Source: JBFJWU01 sp041623475 [NCBI: bacterium] (lineage in GTDB: Bacteria; J088). From it: a DNA stretch of 8,890 bases. A program made the translations under genes and the position numbers. Positions 4,897 through 8,890 of the stretch are shown here, piece after piece. Location: NCBI GenBank assembly GCA_041623475.1, contig JBFJWU010000126.1, positions 1 to 8,890 on the forward strand, given 5' to 3'. Below the pieces are notes generated by a model. That model was not told where the DNA came from, made no database searches, and worked only from the letters and a program-made list of their open reading frames with translations. Within the stretch, counting starts at the first letter, position 1. Every line of letters starts with the position of its first letter.

Positions 4897-7029
4897 CTAC
4901 CCCCTGAGCGCTTCCGTATCTGATCCATCGGGTTCGTCACCGACAAGTTTGTCGCCGCCCAATCCATAGCCATAGCCATAGCCGTACCCGTAGCCGTATC
5001 CGTAATGATCAAAGCCGATCCCGCTTGGGATGGTCACTTTATTCAGTACTATTTCGAATGATTCCTGCCCGATTCGTTCCAGCGTTGCCGCCATCTCGCG
5101 TATATTCTTTTTGTAGATCCTGCCGGCCTCAAAGATCAGGATCGTCTCGTCCGCGACAGCGGACAGCAATAAAGAATCCGCAACAATCGGCAGGGGCGAA
5201 CCGTCCATCAGGATCAGGTCATACTCCTGGCGTAATCCGGTCAATACTCGTTCCAGGGCATCTTTCTGGAGTGGCTCAACCGATCCCAATTCAAAGTTAC
5301 CAGCGGCGAGCAGCGTCAGGTTTGGCGCCGGGCTTTCGTGAACGACATCAGTCCAGCGGGCATTCCCTTTCAGGACGTCAGAGAATCCGTACTCGTGCTC
5401 CAGGCCCCAGACCCTCGATGTCGATTGCTTGCGAAAGTCACAGTCTGCCAGCAGCACACGCCGTCCGGCCTGTGCCGCCGCGATGGCAACGTTATTGACA
5501 ACCGTCGTCTTGCCTTCCAAAGGATGGGCACCGGTAAACAGCAGGACACGGGTCCCACGGCGCTGCGGAGCGAACAGGATATGATTGCGGACGATACGGA
5601 ACGCCTCGGCCAGGGGCGATTCGGGATCGTGCATCATCATCTGTTCCATGGGATAGTCGGTCTGTTCCATTTGCATGTACGGCAGTTCGACCAATGGCCG
5701 CAGCCCGGTTGTGGCCTCGACGTCCTCACCATTCTGGACCGTCTGCTGCAGCGCGTTCCACAGCAGGGCAACGCCAATAGCACCACACAGTGCCAGGAAC
5801 AATCCAACTGCAAGATTCAACTTGATATTTGGACGAAACGGGTACAGCGGCGGGATCGCCTGTTCAATGACGACCGCCTGCTCGCGGTTCAGGTCGCGAG
5901 TAATATCGACTTCCTTGAAACGCTCCAGCAACAGGTCATAGAATTGCCGCCTGCCCGCAGCCTGCTCAACCAGATCCTTGTATTCAATCCAGACCTTGCT
6001 TTCTGACAGCGCCTTTGAGACCTTTGCATCAATCGCGGCCAGCAGTGAGCGTTCTTCGGATCGTGCCAGCTCCATTTGCGTTTCGGTGCTGTCGACCATT
6101 TCCTGAGCAATTCGGCGCATTTCGCGCCGGAGGGCGTCGATCTGATTCTGCACTGCGACCATTTTCGGATGTGTGGATCCGAACGTCGCCCCAAGTTCTG
6201 CCTTGATCGCCTCCAGTTCTGTCAGCCGGGATCGCGCCAGTGAGATCGCCTGGTTACCGCTTTCCGACTCGATCGCCATTGCCAGGCGTTCCAGCCCGCT
6301 TGGTCCGGCGCTGGCAAGACGCTGCATCTCGGCGTGGCGGCCTTCCAGTTTCAGCCTGCGTGTACTGATATCAACAAACTGTCGGTGCAGCGCGTCCAGT
6401 TCGTCTTCGATATAAGCCTTGTCTTTTTCCAGGTTGATCGAACTGTTCTGCTGCTGGAACTCAAATAACTCGCGCTCCGCTCGGCCAATCCCTTCCTGGG
6501 TACCCTCGATTCGTTCGCGCAACCAGTCGACAACCTGCTGGATCCACTTGACCCGGTTCTCGACCCCAACGTCCATATACGCCTGCGCAACCGTATTGGA
6601 CAAATCCGCAACCCGTGCCGGATCTACACCGACGATTGAAATCTGGATCAGCCGACTGTCCGGTATCGGCACGACGCTGACTCGTGTTGCCAGCGTTTCG
6701 GGCGTCTCGTCCTGCATGCCGAGTATGTCAATGACACGCTGCATGACGCTTCGGGACTTGATCACTTCCATCTGCGTGTTGCGAAACTCGTCAAACGACC
6801 AGTAGCCGGTAAATTCCTGGGCACTGACATCACGAAACGGGAAATGCTGCCCGTAAGGGTTCCAACGAAGCTCGACCACCGACGCGGCCTTGAACAGCGG
6901 GACCTGCCGAAACGTGTAAAACAGCGTCCCTGCCAGTACGGCAAGGAAAAACGCAAGGCTGAGTGTGCGATAGCGCCGAACCGCAGCGATTGTTTGACGC
7001 AAAACAGGAAGTCGAAGAAAATCGCCCAT
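4897..7029 (-). CDS. Wzc-like polysaccharide co-polymerase with BY-kinase domain
   Basis: A 710-residue protein, close to E. coli Wzc (about 720). A Wzz-type N-terminus carries membrane helix 1 (about 23-42). A long periplasmic coiled-coil region (about 165-345) and a GNVR-like segment (about 359-400) precede helix 2 (about 404-425). The cytoplasmic tyrosine autokinase then shows the oligomerisation motif E475-x2-R478-x2-R481, Walker A GAHPLEGKT (500-508), Walker A' D529-C-D531-F-R533 and Walker B ILMDGSP (606-612). All BY-kinase signatures are intact, so it should be active. The tail holds seven tyrosines alternating with glycine (676-689), the probable autophosphorylation cluster. Cycles of phosphorylation and oligomerisation control polymer length and export together with the OPX protein. 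The start ATG overlaps the OPX stop as TGATG and has AGAGG at 7042-7038. A dedicated phosphatase is not in the window. Confidence 0.95.
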   Translation of the reverse strand: MGDFLRLPVLRQTIAAVRRYRTLSLAFFLAVLAGTLFYTFRQVPLFKAASVVELRWNPYGQHFPFRDVSAQEFTGYWSFDEFRNTQMEVIKSRSVMQRVIDILGMQDETPETLATRVSVVPIPDSRLIQISIVGVDPARVADLSNTVAQAYMDVGVENRVKWIQQVVDWLRERIEGTQEGIGRAERELFEFQQQNSSINLEKDKAYIEDELDALHRQFVDISTRRLKLEGRHAEMQRLASAGPSGLERLAMAIESESGNQAISLARSRLTELEAIKAELGATFGSTHPKMVAVQNQIDALRREMRRIAQEMVDSTETQMELARSEERSLLAAIDAKVSKALSESKVWIEYKDLVEQAAGRRQFYDLLLERFKEVDITRDLNREQAVVIEQAIPPLYPFRPNIKLNLAVGLFLALCGAIGVALLWNALQQTVQNGEDVEATTGLRPLVELPYMQMEQTDYPMEQMMMHDPESPLAEAFRIVRNHILFAPQRRGTRVLLFTGAHPLEGKTTVVNNVAIAAAQAGRRVLLADCDFRKQSTSRVWGLEHEYGFSDVLKGNARWTDVVHESPAPNLTLLAAGNFELGSVEPLQKDALERVLTGLRQEYDLILMDGSPLPIVADSLLLSAVADETILIFEAGRIYKKNIREMAATLERIGQESFEIVLNKVTIPSGIGFDHYGYGYGYGYGYGYGLGGDKLVGDEPDGSDTEALRG
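4963..5004 (-). repeat. hexanucleotide repeat encoding (Tyr-Gly)7 in the kinase tail
   Basis: Seven 6-base units of the form TAY-GGN encode Tyr676 to Gly689. The three downstream units use TAT and the four upstream units TAC, and GGCTAT recurs three times in tandem at the DNA level. The unit length is a multiple of three, so gain or loss of units would keep the frame and change only the tyrosine number. Tyrosine-rich tails are normal in BY-kinases; such a regular alternation is less common. Confidence 0.85.
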
Positions 7030-7856
7030 CAGAAGAACCTCTGCGGCACGAATACAAGGTCGCCGGGTAACAGTAGCGGATCCTCAGCCTGCTCGTCAAT
7101 AACATCTTCGATGTTCGTCTGGGTCCCCTGGATTGGTGTACCGCGATAAATCCATACTTTTTCCTCATTCGCACGCGGGGTCGGGCCGCCAGCCAGGGAC
7201 AAGGCGCGCAGCAATGTAACCCCAGCGGTCAACTGGTACGCTCCCGGGTTCTTTACGGCTCCCATCACAAAGACGTTCGAATGCCCCCCGACATAAACGG
7301 TCGCACCTGACCGAACAGGAACATTCTGCTGGAAATCAGCTGACTGCAGGATATCGGTCAATGAGACCCGCTGGACAGCGGCCGGAGCCCCGCCTTCGGC
7401 ATCGTTCTGGTCATAGATGAACGCGAAACCGCCTCCTTCACCAACCATGCCCCCGGCCCGCTGGACCAGGTCCAACACGCGATCTTTGGCGTGAATGGGA
7501 TAGGATCCCGGCTTGCGGACTCCCCCCAGTACATAAGCCCTGTTGGCAACAAATTCGGTCACCTCTACATTGACCAACGGGTCCCGGTAATAGTCGCCGG
7601 CAAGTTTTTCGCGAATCCGCTCTGCAGCTTCCAGTTCGGTCAGTCCGTCCACGGCGACAGCTCCGGCCAGCGGCAGGACCAGTTTGCCATCAGGACGGAC
7701 CCGCAGCGTCACATTCATGTCGTCATCCTGGTAGACGCGCACATTGACCATGTCGCCCGGGCCCAGCACGTAGGCTGCATTCGCCGGCGCTGCCCAAAGC
7801 AGCGCACTAATAATGTAAATCAACGCGTACATAGGTCCGATGGTCCGTAAAATCAT
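7029..7856 (-). CDS. short Wza-like OPX polysaccharide export protein
   Basis: A 275-residue periplasmic/outer-membrane export protein. Residues 1-27 are a signal peptide (Arg4, hydrophobic core, cleavage near PANA-AYV); no cysteine follows, so it is not a lipoprotein, unlike Wza. The Poly_export domain runs from about 29 to 103 (YVLGPGDMVNVRVYQDDD, RVRPDGKLVLPLAG). Two SLBB domains follow, at about 107-155 (VLGGVRKPGSYP) and 194-240 (VMGAVKNPGAYQL). The protein ends at GDLVFVPQRFF without the amphipathic helix that forms the outer-membrane pore in Wza (379 residues). It therefore probably relies on the adjacent beta-barrel for passage through the outer membrane, as proposed for VpsN/VpsM-type pairs. 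ATG 7856 overlaps the barrel gene by 50 bases; a second ATG at 7832 would cut the overlap to 26 but removes the positively charged N-terminus, so I prefer the first. Neither has a strong Shine-Dalgarno. Confidence 0.93.
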   Translation of the reverse strand: MILRTIGPMYALIYIISALLWAAPANAAYVLGPGDMVNVRVYQDDDMNVTLRVRPDGKLVLPLAGAVAVDGLTELEAAERIREKLAGDYYRDPLVNVEVTEFVANRAYVLGGVRKPGSYPIHAKDRVLDLVQRAGGMVGEGGGFAFIYDQNDAEGGAPAAVQRVSLTDILQSADFQQNVPVRSGATVYVGGHSNVFVMGAVKNPGAYQLTAGVTLLRALSLAGGPTPRANEEKVWIYRGTPIQGTQTNIEDVIDEQAEDPLLLPGDLVFVPQRFF

Positions 7857-8890
7857 TGCGACGATTCGATGCCTGCCGTTGCAGGTAGTGGTATCCGGTT
7901 CGAACCTTCAATAGCTCCAGATCCGGGGGCTGGTAACTCAAGTCGGTCTTGGCCGCGATACTGACGTCGGACCGGTCGAGAATCGTCGTCGGCAAAAATC
8001 GCGTCTGCCAGGCCTCCGCCTGCGCGGACAACAGGAAATCGTTCAATTTTCGCTCGATTCCGATGCCCCCCTTGTTGATGACCACCTCGTCTGTAAACGA
8101 GCCGTCCTCGCTGATGTACTGGTATTTCAACCGAACGTCGGTCAGCTCGGTCGGTTCGTACAGCAACTGCAGTACGGCAAGGGGTCGGCCGATCGCGGAC
8201 TGGCCGTTGGGGAATGTCCGCACCGCACCGCCGACCAGGATGTCGACCCGGTACAACGGGCTGAGCGAACCGCTGGCACCAACCAGAAGTTGCACCTGGT
8301 TGGATGTCGACGACGTCCCCGGCAACGGGTTGGGCCGAATCAGAAAGTTGTATTTGGCTCGACCGACGAATGCCAGGTCCGGAAAGGTCTGCAATTTGGA
8401 CTCCAGCGTCAGGCCGTGGGATGTCCTGTCCAGGCCATCGAAACCCGCCTGGTACCGATCGACCCCGACCGCATAGGTCAACTTCATATCGACCAGGCCC
8501 GTACCAGCCAGCTGCCGTGCCCAGGTTTCGACCTCGACGCGGCGCCGGTCCAGTCGTTGGCGATCCAGCGTGATCTCGGCCAGGATCGGATCGCTTGTAT
8601 CTTTGAATACCAACGACGTACCAATGTGGGTGCCGGTGACAAATTCCTGCCTGTAATCGCTGAACAGATCCCACCCAACATCTGACTGATTCCTGGTCAA
8701 ACTGGATTCCAGCCCGAAATAACGTGTGTCTGTCATTCCACCGCCGACGTTTGCCACCAACCCGGGACGATTGTATTCGACATTCATCTGTGGGCGCGTG
8801 ATCAGGCTCAGGTCGCCAAATGGGCGACTTCTTGTATGAAAAACATTGGTCTCGTAAACCGATTCGACGCCGAGGTCGACGTGCGCGACA
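7807..8890 (-). CDS. outer-membrane beta-barrel of the exopolysaccharide locus, 5' end cut by window edge
   Basis: The frame is open from the right edge (first full codon at 8889) for 360 residues to TAG at 7809-7807. An internal ATG at 8787 is not the true start, because the reading continues upstream with barrel-like sequence (VDLGVESVYETNVFHTRS). Short amphipathic strands with alternating hydrophobic residues, many Tyr/Arg/Asp turns and no cytoplasmic domain indicate an outer-membrane barrel of the BBP2/porin-2 kind found in exopolysaccharide loci. The C-terminus (YVRVDLHY) ends in an aromatic residue after alternating hydrophobics, as expected of a BAM-recognised beta-signal. The signal peptide and first strands are outside the window. 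Its place directly before the OPX gene, with overlap, suggests that it forms the outer-membrane channel for the polymer. The fold is well supported; the precise family name is less certain. Confidence 0.82.
   Translation of the reverse strand, partial: VAHVDLGVESVYETNVFHTRSRPFGDLSLITRPQMNVEYNRPGLVANVGGGMTDTRYFGLESSLTRNQSDVGWDLFSDYRQEFVTGTHIGTSLVFKDTSDPILAEITLDRQRLDRRRVEVETWARQLAGTGLVDMKLTYAVGVDRYQAGFDGLDRTSHGLTLESKLQTFPDLAFVGRAKYNFLIRPNPLPGTSSTSNQVQLLVGASGSLSPLYRVDILVGGAVRTFPNGQSAIGRPLAVLQLLYEPTELTDVRLKYQYISEDGSFTDEVVINKGGIGIERKLNDFLLSAQAEAWQTRFLPTTILDRSDVSIAAKTDLSYQPPDLELLKVRTGYHYLQRQASNRRNDFTDHRTYVRVDLHY

Noticed and set aside
4963-5004. Hexamer repeat as a CRISPR-like or intergenic satellite array
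   Set aside because: It is a codon-phased repeat inside the kinase gene, with no spacers, and encodes the expected tyrosine-rich tail.

Overview
The 8,890-base window is a continuous run of eight genes, all on the minus strand, so transcription goes from high to low coordinates. No tRNA, rRNA, CRISPR array, transposase or other mobile gene is visible. Both edges cut genes: the outer-membrane barrel gene has lost its 5' end at the right edge, and a glycosyltransferase has lost its 3' end at the left edge. Most of the window is about 60-65% GC by hand count of sample lines. The proteins need a double membrane: an outer-membrane beta-barrel, a periplasmic/outer-membrane polysaccharide export protein and a heptosyltransferase-like enzyme. 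This points to a Gram-negative bacterium, most likely a pseudomonadotan (perhaps a gammaproteobacterium). The taxon is inference; no marker gene is present.

Right part (about 8890 to 4897): the secretion machinery of an exopolysaccharide or capsule locus. In order it encodes an outer-membrane beta-barrel, a short Wza-like OPX export protein, and a 710-residue Wzc-like protein that joins a polysaccharide co-polymerase to a bacterial tyrosine kinase. The three genes overlap (50 bases, then 1 base as TGATG) and look translationally coupled. The OPX protein stops right after its second SLBB domain and has no outer-membrane helix and no lipidation cysteine. With a barrel gene beside it, this fits the composite OPX/beta-barrel translocon seen in systems such as Vibrio VpsM/VpsN and Myxococcus Wza/Wzp pairs. 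The kinase ends in seven consecutive Tyr-Gly units encoded by a hexanucleotide repeat.

Middle part (about 4896 to 3530): a 275-base gap with two stem-loops, then a membrane O-acyltransferase (AT3 family) whose base composition (about 45% GC in six sampled lines) is clearly lower than its neighbours. It probably decorates the polysaccharide and may be a cargo gene acquired separately.

Left part (about 3520 to 1): a likely second transcription unit preceded by a good sigma70-type promoter (perfect TTGACA, 17-base spacer, TTTGAT). It encodes a secreted TPR protein with a C-terminal TonB-C/AgmX-like domain. Three glycosyltransferases follow, of WaaE/KdtX-like GT2, WaaF-like GT9 and GT4 type. They are joined by 4-base start/stop overlaps (GTGA, ATGA) and resemble enzymes of lipopolysaccharide core assembly. 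A perfect 7-bp hairpin sits over the ribosome binding region of the GT2 gene.

Together the genes build, acylate and export a surface glycan. The initiating phosphosugar transferase, flippase and polymerase (Wzx/Wzy), and the phosphatase partner of the kinase, are not in the window and would be expected further along the locus or elsewhere.
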